Below, in pieces: positions 1-13,500 of a stretch of 64,000 nt of DNA (its first letter is position 1; each line of letters opens with the position of its first letter). The translations under genes were made by a program, and so were the position numbers. Origin of the DNA: Heliopora coerulea. Its lineage: Eukaryota; Cnidaria; Anthozoa; Scleralcyonacea; Helioporidae. The notes under the pieces are model-generated. The model did no database searches and was not told the origin of the DNA. It saw only the letters and a program-made list of their open reading frames with translations. The stretch lies in assembly GCA_030142905.1 (NCBI GenBank), contig JASJOG010000112.1:846501-910500 (forward strand), read 5' to 3'.

Positions 1-650
1 CATTGAGCTACCGAGACTCAGATGGCGAGCTAAGTTGCAAATTCGATATATATATGTGCGACCTAAGCGGTTGCGGGATCGAAGGTTGCGGGTTCGATCC
101 CCGTCTGGGGCTCAGATATCATTTTCTGAGTATCGAGCTTGAAGATCGTTCATCTACTTCAATATATCCAAGCTCTCATGTTTCCTAAACATCAAACTGC
201 TTCAATCATTATCAATATATAGTGGCTTCCGCTTAGGTCGCACATATATATATCGAATTTGCAACTTAGCTCGCCATCTGAGTCTCGGTAGCTCAATGGT
301 TAGAGCGTCTAACCGGTCATCAGAAGGTTGCGGGTTCGATCCCCGTCTGGGGCTCAGATATCATTTTCTGAGTATCGAGCTTGAAGATCGTTCATCTACT
401 TCAATATATCCAAGCTCTCATGTTTCCTAAACATCAAACTGCTTCAATCATTATCAATATATAGTGGCTTCCGCTTAGGTCGCACATATATACATATCGA
501 ATTTGCAACTTAGCTCGCCATCTGAGTCTCGGTAGCTCAATGGTTAGAGCGTCTAACCGGTCATCAGAAGGTTGCGGGTTCGATCCCCGTCTGGGGCTCA
601 GATATCATTTTCTGAGTATCGAGCTTGAAGATCGTTCATCTACTTCAAGA
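1..650 (+). repeat. Tandem tRNA-derived SINE units (about 243 bp period)
   Basis: The same unit recurs: a tRNA-like part with an A-box-like stretch (TAGCTCAATGGTTAGAGC) and a B box (GGTTCGATCC), then a constant tail. B boxes fall near 92, 337 and 580, giving a 243-245 bp period. The first unit is rearranged: 1-70 is an inverted fragment of the SINE head. The D-arm (GCTC/GAGC) and T-arm (GCGGG/CCCGT) can pair, but the acceptor ends do not, so this is a SINE and not a working tRNA gene. Inverted relatives occur at 42690-43380 and 54410-54495. Confidence 0.8.
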
Positions 651-3491
651 AACGTATTGCCATCTAATTTCATCTGCAAATAAGAAAGAGTTTTATCCAA
701 AGTTACAGAAATACAAACGAAGCTCGGGAAATCAATCTCACGTTATTCCTTGGTGCACTAGAGTTACCGCAACTGAAGACTTCTCCAATCTCCGATCGTT
801 AATCATTGTTTTATACAGGAGTTTTAGTCCCTAATGTCCAGACTGCTTTTTGGTGTGCAACATGTGGGTGGAACCAATACACCACCCAAATACATAAAAT
901 ACTACGCTCAGTTTTTCAGTCTTATCCGAACTTAATCACGTTGTTCTGAGATAAATTACTATTTAAAACTTTTGCAAGTCTCGTGTGGCAAAAAGGAAGA
1001 GAAATGTACGATATTTTAAAGCAAGTATATACAAGTGATTTTCACCGCAATTTTGTCATTATGTTGTATGTGTTGGTTGTCGTGGCAATTTAAGTGTTCC
1101 TAAAATTTTGTATCAATTCATTTGTCTCTTGAACATAATTTATTCTACAAATATCGTCAGGATTTGTTCGTATATTGAATCTTTTTTTGGTATATTTTTT
1201 TTTGTTTCTTCGAAATATGATGGCAAAACAACGAAATATGTTGAGAAAGATTACTTTCGAACAGATTTGAATTTCTAAATGAGATTTCAATGTTAAAACG
1301 TCAATGTTACTGCGCATGTGCACAAATCGCTCAATGTCTGCTGAACGTCCACCATCCAAACGTGGAACTGTTTTTACGCAATGCAAGAATTGCGTGGGTG
1401 TAAATAGCTGGATGGAATTAATAACCCACGCTCGACTTTACGCTCTTCGCTGGTGCATTAACATCTAATAAACTAATACAGCAAAGTACCTGTAACATCG
1501 CATCATGCTGGTTTGTCTATCAATTTATTGTTTATATTATAACCAACATAATCAAAGGCTTATTTTTGACCTAGGATTATAAACTACATCAGATGGACCA
1601 TCATCCCTGTGGTGTTGTGCAAAAATTTTAGCAAGGGGTTCTCTCAAAATGTTCACAATTGGAAAAAAGTGAATTTTAGAAATTATAAAATTTGTTTTTG
1701 TTTCTAGTCATATTGCGTGGCAAAAGAACGAAATTGCTAACCAATGATGATACCGATTTGGGATCTGAGCTCTCGGAAATCATTGTGTAATTTTAACAAG
1801 GTCTCAGCCTCCCAAGCCCCCTCCATTACACCACAGCATCATCCATGCAACAGTATTATTTATTAGTGGCGGCAAGAAAGGATGTTTCAGTGGAGTGTTT
1901 TTTCTTAAAATCTGATTGCTTACTATTTACTAACATATTCATCTCAAAATAACAGTTTAACGTTTTTGCAGCAACTGAAAGAATTAATAACTGATATTGA
2001 TGGATACTATTCTGGATTATATCTGTTATTCCTTTCTTCCAGGGAGACAGCGCAATGTTCGAGTCAGTGTTTTATAAATGGTTTCTGCTGCATCTGTAAT
2101 TATATTATGTGGAATTTCATCATGACTATTCTGTTTAGTAGGTTTTACATTACAAATATATTTGTAAATTTCTATTTTTGTTACTTTTTTTAACGTAAGT
2201 TTCGTTCCACATTGAGTGGAATATTCCTTCGGATTAGCGATCGTAGGTTCTAAGTTGTCCACTAACTTTACACGTTTCAATGACTGATCAAAGTAGTATT
2301 GTTGAGAGTTGAGGTGCTCAATTGTTGTGCTAAGCTTTCCATTTCATTTTTCAATGAAAAAAGAACAGTTTGGCTACAGCAAAACAAGTAATCAAAATTA
2401 ACACAGTTGTTAGAATTCAAAAACAAAATCTACATACCTTGATTAGCGTTAATGAAACACAACCACTTTTTATCTTTGCTGTTTGCTTCGAGCCTATTCA
2501 GGAATTAAGATTTTCTTAAGTCATATGCCAGTCACGAGTGAGAAAGTTTGTACAGCTCGTGATTAGGTCACATTGCATCCACACTTAAGTGAAATTGAGA
2601 CGATCGTCACATTAGTGAAATCTGGATTATGAATTCAAATCAGTACTTGCACAGAAGGAACATTTTCCCACATATTTCATTGTTTTGGCAAAATATTTCA
2701 AAAAAAAAAAACAAAGAAAATATCACGAAGAAAACAAATACCTAGCAGCTCCGACAATGTTGAATAAATGATAGATAAAAATAAAGATAAACCAATATTA
2801 ATACCACATAGAGTCCAACAAGTGACAGAAAACCGATTTGAATAAAATATTTGGAATATTAGCGTAGCTTAAGATTTGACATAATTTTACAAGATATAAA
2901 CACTGTGATTTTTAAGTGTTGTATTTATGGTTCACTGGACATAACTGAATACTACTTAAGATATTTTAAAAATCAAGACGCAAGTAAATTGCATCAATTA
3001 ATGACGCAATTTTCAATCAAAGTCTTATTGCCGTCTGGAGATATCCGGCGAAATTTAAATTAATTTTGGCGCCTCATGTATTTTGGTGGTGTATTTATTT
3101 TGCTGCGACATGAGATTCATGTATCGCAAAACTCATAACAACATGGCTATTTCATTCCATTCTGCCAATGAAGATTTGCTTCGTTCGAATTGATAGTTTG
3201 GGCAAGAACACTTTATACATTTATCTTTTTGATGACAAAATTTGACGTCTTCATGACCAACAGATGTATTTTGTTTCAATTTTCGAATAATTTTGAAAAT
3301 TCAGTAATTAAAATTTTCCACTTCCGCATCGCCACTGTAAAACTGGATCGCTGCTTCGTGTTCCCGGTGCACTAAAGGACACAAATGCGCTGGAGGGGGG
3401 AGGAGTATGAAGGGGGGTTTAACCCGTAGAATCGATTCCCGGGGGGTTGATGGTGTTTGGGCAACAGCGCCGGTGCTATAAATTGTTACTT
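651..3491. other. Intergenic, no gene supported
   Basis: AT-rich DNA with only short ORFs that have no recognisable domain, no paired splice sites and no consistent codon pattern. Poly-A and poly-T runs lie near 1190 and 2700. I see no RNA gene here. Confidence 0.5.
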
Positions 3492-3499
3492 GTCGTAGA

Positions 3500-4370
3500 C
3501 AGAGGCGGCGGAACAAAATTTATTTTGGGGGGCTATTTTTCAGCTAAATCAAAGAAAAATTTTAATTGAGTTTGGAATATTAGCTATGAAACATTTCTTA
3601 ATGCGCATCCGAACATAAAAAAAGTGGCCGGTTGTTTCGTATACATAAAGTCTAAATGGATTTTTCTTTGCATTCAGACAATCATTAACAAGATATATTA
3701 GCATAAGGAAAACATTTATTCAAATGTAAGACCACTTTCACTTTCTACAGTTAATACTTCGTTTTGCATGTATTCAGAATTTTGGTTTTCTTAACCCCTT
3801 TGCCGCTCCCGTGGAAGAAGTGAAAAGAACTTAAACAATTTTGGCTGCTCCATTGATCACTATTTACTTTTATTAAAATTATCTTAATATTCATGCAGTT
3901 TTTTTGACTTTTTTCTCGCACCACGTGGATTTGTTTAGAAGGATTATGGTTTGCTTTGGATCGGTAACAAAACTTATTGTTATCCTTAGATCTCTGAATT
4001 TCAGTTTTACATGAAGAATTTACTCCAAATAAACGAATTCAATTTATGCAAGATGGCGGTCGGAAATTTCGAGATGTGAGACAATCTTAACCATCTCAAC
4101 TCGTGAACTTTTTATCAATGCTTCAGATTTAAAGGTAAAGATAGGTAAAAAAGATCAATTTAAATACACTTTTTGCTTACTCAAATCTTCAGTGAATCTC
4201 AATGTCTGTTATATTATCTATTTCATAATTTTATATTTTTCCAATAAATATTTTGGGGGGGGCTTAGCCCCCCCACTTTTACTTTTGGGGGAGGCTAAAG
4301 CCCCCCTAGACCCCCACTTTTACTTTTGGGGGGCTAAAGCCCCCCTAGCCCCCCAGTTCCGCCGCCACTG
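3500..4370. mobile_element. Non-autonomous hAT element (MITE), 871 bp
   Basis: The termini are inverted: CAGAGGCGGCGGAAC on the left and GTTCCGCCGCCACTG on the right, one mismatch apart. The element is flanked by perfect 8-bp direct repeats GTCGTAGA at 3492-3499 and 4371-4378. An 8-bp target duplication with CAG-type ends is diagnostic of the hAT superfamily. The G/C-rich subterminal repeats (4254-4350) resemble those of other hAT MITEs in the window. No transposase coding remains. Confidence 0.88.
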
Positions 4371-4472
4371 GTCGTAGAAGTGCATCACAAGCCGTTTCAA
4401 TCCGAATCTCAGCAGTCCCTTAACGCAACAATTTTTATAGAGAATTGTAGAGCTTTTAGCCGGCTTCAGTTC

Positions 4473-4569
4473 TATATAAATACAACTCCTGTGTGACAAA
4501 AGCAGAACACAATATGAAGCGGTCAAGAAATGTAGTTAATTTTCTTGAACGAAATACGAAACTAATTAG
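4473..4569 (+). promoter_or_regulatory. TATA box with a candidate short first coding exon
   Basis: TATATAAAT lies at 4473-4481. An ATG follows 33 nt later at 4514, an open stretch of 56 nt, and a strong donor (AG|GTAAGT) after 4569. That would encode an 18-codon first exon starting MKRSRNVVNF and ending in phase 2. No matching acceptor exon was found downstream, and the phase does not join to the zinc-finger exon at 5933. It could be a chance arrangement. Confidence 0.25.
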
Positions 4570-4570
4570 G

Positions 4571-5932
4571 TAAGTTTCTTTGCTACTCTGATATTTCTTT
4601 CATTCAAACTACTATATTTTCGCCTGTGCTTATTGTATAATCATAAAATTAGTAAATTAGATAGATTTTGTTGCGAGAAATCGATTGGTGCCCTTCGCAT
4701 CTTCGTAGGATAGACGAAAATCGAAATATAGGCTCTTGAATGGCGGCAACATTTTTGTAGGCGGCTTATGTGGAGCGGACGGCAATGATTAATCAATAAT
4801 GTATTAAGTGTTCTAATGTTCCTATGAGTCTGCAATCCATCTGTTAACATGGACGAAAGTAAGTTGAACAGAAAGGCTTCCCTGTCGAGCTAGTCGATTG
4901 TCAGGTACCTGTATAGTTTATGTGGGCTTGAAGCAATATAATCTCTTTGTTTACATATCCCTTGTAAACGTATTAGTTTTCAGTTAAAGGTTTATATACC
5001 ATGCACTGTAATTTTATATATCACTGATGATCACCGAAATGGCGTAAAACAATGTGTAGCGATATGGATATAAGATATATGTTGGAAAATGTAGAAATAC
5101 ATGCTGAAACTCTCTCGCTCAGTTGTCTAATTAACGGCAGTCAACACGACTGACAACCGTAAAAAAACCCCACTCATTTTGACGTCGAATGGGATTTTTT
5201 CAGTAAAAAGATGATATAGCTAATTTCTTATTTGTAAATTTTAAACGACTGTATGAGTTTGTTTTCCCTTCAAATGAAGACTGGTCACTATTATTTCAAT
5301 TATTTGTATTACAAGGCATTTATTTTCTTTGGTTATATTGTTTTCTAAAAACATTTGATTGAAATGACATGCTGTACACTGTACTCTGATTTTAAAGTCA
5401 ATAAAAACACTAATAAAATTCCCCATATATTAGCTCACCATATATGAAGTGTTTCTGCATCTTCAAAATACAAATACCGAATAATGGGCAGCAAAATACC
5501 GAATTTTAATGATGCTTTTATCAAGTGGAATATTCAGCAAACATTTCTAAATTTAGGAGAAATATTTCCTTATTATTTTGCAAGAATAACAACGTTAAGA
5601 GGGTGAAAATTGGATTATATTTTCTTTAACTCGCTTACCGACGCATTTTTTTTTTTTTTATGAACAAGAAAAATACAGTTTTACTTGCAATATAGTGAAT
5701 AAGCGATTAGGATAATACGTTGATGATTGTGACGTGTGAGGCAAATGCGCTCTGTATATTGTACCAAATATTAAATAGTATATGAATAAAATTCATTCTC
5801 TCTGTCCCTTCTCTCTGGCGAAACTCCAACGGCAACATATCTTGTGTTGAAAAACGCGCAAGCTTGTCTGCCACATGGCAAGATTTTTTTTTATGGTTGA
5901 GTTTTCTTAGTTTCTTGATGTTTCTTTTGTAG
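4571..5932. other. No gene supported
   Basis: AT-rich sequence with no ORF carrying a known domain. I looked here for the first two GLIS zinc fingers and did not find them. If the GLIS-like gene is complete, its earlier exons lie upstream of this window or have diverged. Confidence 0.45.
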
Positions 5933-7278
5933 TTTTTGGGATGTAATAAAGCATTTTCGAGATTAGAAAATTTAAAGATTCATCTTCGCTCTCACACTGG
6001 AGAGAAGCCGTATTTATGCACTTATCGGGGATGCCCTAAAGCATTTTCAAACCCCTCGGATCGAGCGAAGCATCAGGAAACTCATATTGATACGGTAAGT
6101 GGGAACGAACTACAGCAGCCTCTGATGACGGCCTTTGAATCGAAGCTCCCAGGGTCAAAATGGATGCATTTCACACGACGGCATGAGGATTTCCAGTCAT
6201 CGATCCAAAGTATTTTCATATTTTCTTGGACAAAACCAACCAATAACGACAAGGGAAATTTAAATCAGCGGAAAAATCAATAATTCAATGGAATACTGGA
6301 AAAAAGGCTTGAAATGAGTTAAATTAACTAATTTGCTGATGAAACAAGTGGATATGACGTATATACCTTCCCGAACCAGGGGCGAACTACCGGGGGGTGT
6401 AACACCTTTCCAAAGCTTGAAAACATAGTCTTAGTGGGGCGATATTTGGGTATGAGTTGGGCAAAATATGATCAACCATCGCAATTTTATGAAGTAAAAT
6501 GGCCATTTCCAGTCATCTAGAGCCTCAAAATTTTCAAAATTTTTTTTGCTGGGCGCCAACCATGGTGGCACCTCGTCAGTGTCGCACAATAATCAATAGC
6601 AATATATTTGAGGCACAGACGTTGACTACGTCCTTAGTAGAGCAAAATATAATCACCCCCCCTCCCAATGAGGGAGTCCAAGTTACGCCCCTGTCCCGAA
6701 CTGTATCAATTACCTCACCAAACTAATCATACATTTCATTATACCCGCAGAAACCGTACACCTGTCAATTTCCAGGCTGTCTTAAAAGATATACCGACCC
6801 GAGTTCGTTGAGAATTAAAACACGTGAAGCAACACAATGACAAGACAAGAACACCTGGCAAAAGAGTAAGTGCTTTATGTCGCTATAACTATCGATGAAG
6901 AACGAAAACAACGTTTATGAAAGTGCTTTTGTTTGAATAGCGGGGTTTTAACATTTTTTCAATGATCTTTTTGCTTATAATCATCTCTGTGAACTCTCTG
7001 ATTAGGGAGGGAGAAAGGGTCGAAGGAAAACCGCTATGAATAAAAAGGAACTGTTAGCAGGTGGAGTTACATTTCCATCGTCAATGATGTCACTTGCAGA
7101 GAATAATGCGCATTACCCGGACACGAGTTTATCAGAAACTGCTGTGGCTTATCCTTTTGACTTTAGCAACTTATCGAGCGCCAATCCTCTCAAGTTTAGC
7201 GAAGTTACATCCGGGGAAAAAGATTTGATGATACCAAAATTTGTTGATACTTTAAAGCCAGCCATTTCTAACAGTTAG
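5933..7278 (+). pseudogene. GLIS-like C2H2 zinc-finger gene, 3' part, frameshifted
   Basis: Three exons can be read: 5933-6094, 6751-6865 and 7006-7278, with GT-AG introns joined in phase 0. Exon A encodes [20 protein letters not shown] followed by a second finger ending HQETHIDT. Exon B begins [20 protein letters not shown], the last finger. This order and the linkers match fingers 3-5 of the GLIS subfamily of GLI/ZIC-related factors, nuclear DNA-binding regulators, and are closer to GLIS1/3 than GLIS2. Exon C adds a basic stretch and about 80 Ser-rich residues to a stop at 7276-7278. Exon B carries an extra 4 nt (ATTA or TTAA) near 6813-6817: without it the exon would be 111 nt and phase-neutral, with it the frame reaches TGA at 6838. 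Fingers 1-2 are absent upstream. This is either a pseudogene copy or a real gene with a sequencing error. Confidence 0.75.
6377..6693. mobile_element. hAT-type MITE inside the GLIS-like intron, 317 bp
   Basis: The inverted ends CAGGGGCGAACTA and AGTTACGCCCCTG are flanked by perfect 8-bp direct repeats TCCCGAAC (6369-6376 and 6694-6701). It lies wholly in the intron between exons 6094 and 6751 and has no coding capacity. Confidence 0.87.
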
Positions 7279-9051
7279 CATGTGATATAATACTATCAAA
7301 TTGTATACATATTGACAAATTATTTTTGTATCACACAAACAAATGGATCTGTAAACCTCTGGAAAAAATCATCCCCTTCCGAATGTAAGACCTCCCTCTC
7401 TATCATAAGGCCATTTCAAAATTAACATTGAAAGTGTTCTATCAACAAATTCTTCATCAAATGAATGCTGTAGTTTCATGCGGTTAAGATTGAATAATTT
7501 ACAAACATAACCCCAAGTCCATATGTTTACAAACAGATATAGGTAAAGGACTAGCATGAATTCACAGGTTTAATGCATTTGCAATTGGTCACGAGGAGAA
7601 TTGAGATAGGTATTAACAGACAATTGTTAAACAAATTATGACTGTTTATTCCATTATCCCTTTCATCATAATAAACTTTAAGATATATATTGGGGATAAT
7701 TGTCTAATATCGTGTTTGAATCGTTCGATGCCTCCTCACATTTACGAGTCTTACGGCGTTCCAAGGTCTCATCGCTGGGCACCAGACTCCTTTTACCGCG
7801 ACATTATGATGATGACGTCAGTGTACGAAGTGTTCCTGGGAGAACATCTTCAGTTGACTGCAGTAATATCACTGGATAGATATTCGTGTTGATTCCAGCC
7901 ACAGGAGCAAGTATTGATGTCTTGGGTTTTCTGTAAAAACCGTCACTATTCCAGAATGAAAGTTTCTGACCTTTTTTCTCTGCTGTCCTTTTAGCCAGGC
8001 TGGAAAATAGCTCGGAAATAAAGGTTTTAGCCCAACCGCAAGTGACTATACTTCCTTCGCTGAATTCTTTGATCTAGATCAAATGAAAAAAATCCGTTTG
8101 CATCGAAGAATGTAAGTAAGAAATGCAACAACTTATCATTATTAAACAAATGGGGCTATACAAAATTGGTTCACTCGTATCCAGTGTTACATGATATGCA
8201 TGAATCATGTAAGTTGATGATATTAGTCAGTAGTTTAAATGTTATAACATTCTTGTTATGTTTTAGTTATATAAACTACCTTAAGTCATACATGCATGCG
8301 TATGCCATTAATTCTAAATCACGACAACAGGAAAACCACCAAGCCTCAATAAACGGTACACCAAGCCACAATAACAGGAACACTAATAGTTAACGTAAAG
8401 GATATTGTCAACCAATAAACCCACTAGTTCGAAACCATGGCATGTTGGTATTCAGAGGACTAGAAAAGAAGTCTGAATACGCATCACTGTTAAAAGAACC
8501 AATCGAAGAACGTTAAAGAAAAGTAACCAGAACGAACACCAAAGAAAGAAAGAAACCCATCAACGAAAGAATCGCCAAAAGCAGTTGTCACGAATAGAAA
8601 AGTTCGAACACTTTGAGTTGACACAAATATTAAAATTGTCAGTGTGATAAGTTTATTATATTAAGCGTTATATAAATATATTTATTTTTTAGTACGCACG
8701 CTCTCAAGCTGTTCTCTCAGAAAAACTTTATTATTATTCAATCGGTTTAAATACAATTGTTTTTTTAAGTATTTGCAAGTGCGCACAAGACGATGCTTGT
8801 CTTATGTCGTTAAAACATTGAATAATTCACCTCGGGTGCTAATCCGTAATGCCGTATCTTTAACATGACGTTTGCAATTAAATTACTGGTATGTTTCTCT
8901 CATGGCTGTCTGAAGGACTTTCAACTTAAAACAATTAATACCCTTCGCTATTCTAAACCTCTGAGCATCAGGCCCCAGGACTCTGAAAATTTAATAATTA
9001 CCCCTCTTAATGTAATGTTATAACCCTTCATTGGTTGTCTGTATTCACATA
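7279..9051. other. No gene supported
   Basis: Mixed sequence downstream of the zinc-finger gene. The ORF at 7638-7892 (84 residues) shows no domain I recognise and no flanking splice signals, so it is not called. The outer Tigger element begins at the right edge. Confidence 0.45.
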
Positions 9052-10591
9052 CTGTAATGATTTGAATAAGCGCCCGGGGCGCTTATTTAATTTTAGGAGG
9101 TCGAGATGGGGCGCTTATTCGAGAGGGGGCGCTTATTTAATTTTTTAGCAAACACTGCAATCTGATTCCATAAAAACGCAGAACTTTGATAACAATCTTA
9201 ACAATAACAATAACAAGGATTTAGAAAATACTGAAACCCTAGTTCTCTGCTCTAGTAGATAGAATACGAGTTATTTTTATAATTCAGCTACAGCTGTAGA
9301 TTCCGTCGAAAGGGTCACGTTCACGTGATTGGGCAATAGCATGTTGAACAGTTTTGATCCGTGCTAGCCTAGAATGGCATGGCTGATCCTCCCTAAAGCA
9401 ATGGATGTGGTCATCCTCCGATCCATCCAGAGCAACAGTCAATCCACAGCTCTTGAATGAGGCCACAATCATTGCACTATCTAAACTAGCCCACGCTTCA
9501 AGGATCCACTTTACAATCTCTTTTCGGGGAGCACCACGCATATTTCCAGCAGCCGTGAAAGAATGGGCTTTACCAGCCATCCACTCGTCGTATTGCTCCG
9601 TTACCTTTGCTTTGAAAGGCTTGTTCCACACCACATCTGGAGGTTGGATGTATTTGGTGCAACCTCCTGGGATTATTACTGTGTCAATCTTTGATGTTAC
9701 AAGTTCTGCTCTTACTGTGTCCATCACATGGCACTCGAAAGAATCCCAAGCTAACAGTCGTCGCGCGAATGTAAACTTCCCCAAAACATTTCTTGCAAAG
9801 AAATGGTAAGCGTTAGTTCCTCGTTCATCTAACCATTAGCAGATGACACAACCACGCATTTTCTTTTAAATTCTTCGTTGAGTAATTTCATCTCTCATTT
9901 AGCTCCAGGAAAGACAATGAAAGGTTTAAGTTTCGTCCCATTTGCCTTAGCTGTCAAACAGATCGACACTTCCGCCTTCTCATGGCCAGATGTTTTCATG
10001 TTTATTGTGTTCTTGCCAATAGAATCAACAGTCGTATTGGAAAGCATGTCTTGCCAAACAGCGGTTTCATCCATAGCTATAATATCGCTGTCTCCGTAAG
10101 AAAACTTTTCGTGCAGACGTCGCATTTGTAAAACATAAGATATCATTTTGTCAATTAGTTTCTCTGGATCCTTCTGACATTGAGTCGTTTTGTGCCGTAT
10201 GGATAAACCATTTCTGGTCATAAACCTCTGAACCCATCCAACGCTTGCGGTGAACGTCGGCGGGATTTCCGTTTCCTTGCATTTTTCTTTATGTAGGCAG
10301 CGTGCTTTGCTTCTAATCATTTTTCTGGATACGCGAAGACCATTAGCTCGTCGTTGATGCACCCATTCGAGTAGGACTTCTTCAATAGCTTCATCAAAAT
10401 GCTTTCTTCCTACTCCCTCAAGGCGCTTTCGCTTGCCCGCCGCACTTCTAACAGATTCTAGTTTACTCTTGTTTTGTCGCCATTCTCTTATTCTCCTCCT
10501 GTCAACGTTAGTCTTCTTTGCTGCTTGGTGGTTGCTATTAGATTCCTCAGTGAACTAGACAGCTTCTAGTTTGAATTTGGTGGTATAGGCA

Positions 10592-13500
10592 CAGTGGCGT
10601 AACGGAGGTAATGGGGGCCCTTAGGAGAATTTTGCTCGGTGACCCCCGACCCCCCTCAGCTTAGACATACGTTTCAAGACTTCAATGGACTGCTGGAGGC
10701 TATAGACTCTGAAATCTGAATCAGATAAAAGATTTTACATTTGCTACTGAACCTTCACAATACACATGAAATCACCTATTTGATGAAAGATAAGGAAAAT
10801 GGAAAACAATAACATGTAGATATTAACACTAACGTGGCATGTGCAAGATCTAGTAAATGTACAGAGATAATTCTTATCGTCATGTTGAACCAAAATAATG
10901 AATTACTATACAACAGAGCTACTAACATAAATGCTATTTTTACATACTAGGCTGTTAGCAATGAAAAAATACAATGACAATTATATTTCTTTTGAAATAT
11001 GACATTTAAAATGAACAAGACAAAGTATTTAAGCTACATTTATGTCCACGCGAGACTGCATGACACAGTGTCCACTGTCTGAGAATATGTCCAATAGGCA
11101 ATATAATAAAACCGAACATTTACACTTTACAATTACAAGCCAAACTGCTTGCACCTACGTGCATTAAGACTTGCAAAACTGTTAATCAATTCCTTCTTAT
11201 CAATTGATCTGGCCTCGGCATTTTCAATAGACAGAATAGCCAAGTGATCTAGTCTCCCTTGGCTCACTGTGGATCTAAGTTATGTCTTAATGAACTTTAG
11301 TTTGGAAAAGACCGCCCTGCCGATGCCACAGTTGGCGGGATTGAAACGAAGAGAACGAGAAGCTTGTACACCATAGGAAACGACGAAGTGACGCGACTTT
11401 CAAGCATCAATTTTATCACATCCAAGACACAGTCTTTTTCTTCAATTTCTTTTCTAAATTCGTTAACAAACGATCTGAGCTCTGATTCCAAGTTTTCGGG
11501 AAAATCAGTTGTATACTGACTCAGTATTGCCGATGAAGCTCTTAAAAGGTCTTCCTGAGTAGCCTTTACCATACGTTTAGGAAATAAAATGTCAAACGTG
11601 GACGTTACCATGCCTTGATCCTTAAATCTTTGCCGCAGTTACTGTTTCATAAAAGACATTCACTTTAAACGCATGTTCAGGACTATTTATATTTTCGTCA
11701 TCACACAATTCATCCAAAAATCTCTTGACCTTTCTTTTTCTCTTTTGTTTAAAATGGAGGGCATCATCCCATGATTTGGCCAATGCAGAAGCCGTTAGCA
11801 CCACAGAGTCCCAAGATTCCCGTAGAATTCTTAGTTCTAAAAGAGAGCAGCTTAAGAGCCTTGCAACAACTCAGAGATCAACTTTAGGAGACTACATTTT
11901 ACGTGAAGAGGATATTGTTGCGCGGAGAATTCGTTCCCAAATAACGATAAATAACACAAATTCATAACCGTCTAATTTTTCCTTAACAACATCTAGCCTC
12001 TTCCCTTTCTATTTTATTTGTCGATTATAAAGACAGTCGCGTTAGAATCTTCATAATGTCCCGATATCTGTCGCGGACGGCACGAACTGCATCTATTCAA
12101 AGTGAGAGATCCGCGTCCAGCATGAATTCTAAGTTCTTCCCACATATTCAACGATGACCCAAAGAAATTAAATACCTCACGCAATATTAAAAAAAAATTT
12201 TCATTCTCCTGTATTGAGCTAACCGCATCATTTATTACTAAATTCAAGTTGTGACAACCACAGTGTACGAATGGAACTGGAGATTGGACCATCTCTTTAA
12301 TTAAACTTTGCACACCAGTGTGAATCCCGCTCATTACACTAGCTCCATCATACCCTTGACCTCTTAATTTACAAAAAGACAAACTCCTTCGCAGTAGAAG
12401 CTATACCCTCTGCCTTTGCACCATTTAATTTAACAAAACCCATGAAACTCTCAACCACCCTACAGTCTTCACCCTCAACCTGTACCCACCTAACGACAAC
12501 GCTCAGTTGGTCCACCCGTGAGATATCACTAGTTGAATCCAAAATAACAGACCAAAATGGTGCATCGTTGATCTTTTTGACAAGTGATGACGTTACCGCA
12601 TTTGTAAGAAGACTAATTAGCTCATTTTGAATTTTGGCACTGAGATATTTAGTAGCTTTAGCGGGAAGCGAAATAACTTCGGAAAGGACTTCATCATATT
12701 GTGCAACCAATGCAACCAATCCCAGAAAGTTTCCCCCTTTACATATTTCGTCAGACACGGCTTCTCGGTGCTCCCTGAAAGCTAAACTTAACGATGCCGA
12801 AGTCAAGATGATTGACAGGATTCGTTCCAGGATTTTGACCCAAAACAGTGAATTCCGGCGTATCTCATTCTCGTTTATTTCATCAAGAACTTTTCCAGAT
12901 TTCCACCCTAGACAGACAGCGGTGCTTCTATGTGCAAAACTGACTTTTCGTGCCGATTAATCTTGGCAGACATATTATGAGTAGAACCCGATACGCCGTT
13001 TATCCAACCCTTTTGACTCTCATAATTCTTGTTTGAACGATCAGCAAATAGCCAACAAACCTCACAGTATGGCTTTTTCAGTTCGTTGGAATAACAAAGC
13101 CAGCCTCTTGGAACTGAAATATTATCGACAAATTTGTTGTAATACCTGGCATGGAAATTAGTCACTAATGTTCCTGCTTCATCTCTGTATTCAAAAGGGC
13201 CAGATGGTCTACATGGTCCATGGTTTAAAATCTCCCTTTTTAAGGAAGCGTCGTTGATTGTCTCACAAAAGTGGCCGCAGTCTGCTGGATAACGTCTCGA
13301 CGATTCAAAATCAAACTGAGATCTTTCACCAACAGAATTCAATCTTGAAGATGGATCACTTGAATGGTTGATAGCGACACCATTTTCTGGCACTGCTGCA
13401 GTTACAATGTTCTCTTTGTTAAATGGCGCAATTCTATCTTCTTTTTCTGCTGCTTCTTTCTCTTTACTCCGTCTATTATTTTCAGATATTTCAGGATTTT

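Noticed and set aside
283..357. A functional tRNA gene (anticodon-like GGT)
   Set aside because: A and B boxes and the D and T arms are present, but acceptor strands do not pair, and the unit is repeated with a constant tail, which marks a SINE.
9405..9809. Plus-strand 134-codon ORF
   Set aside because: It is the antisense shadow of the Tigger transposase; the minus strand has the conserved DDE residues.
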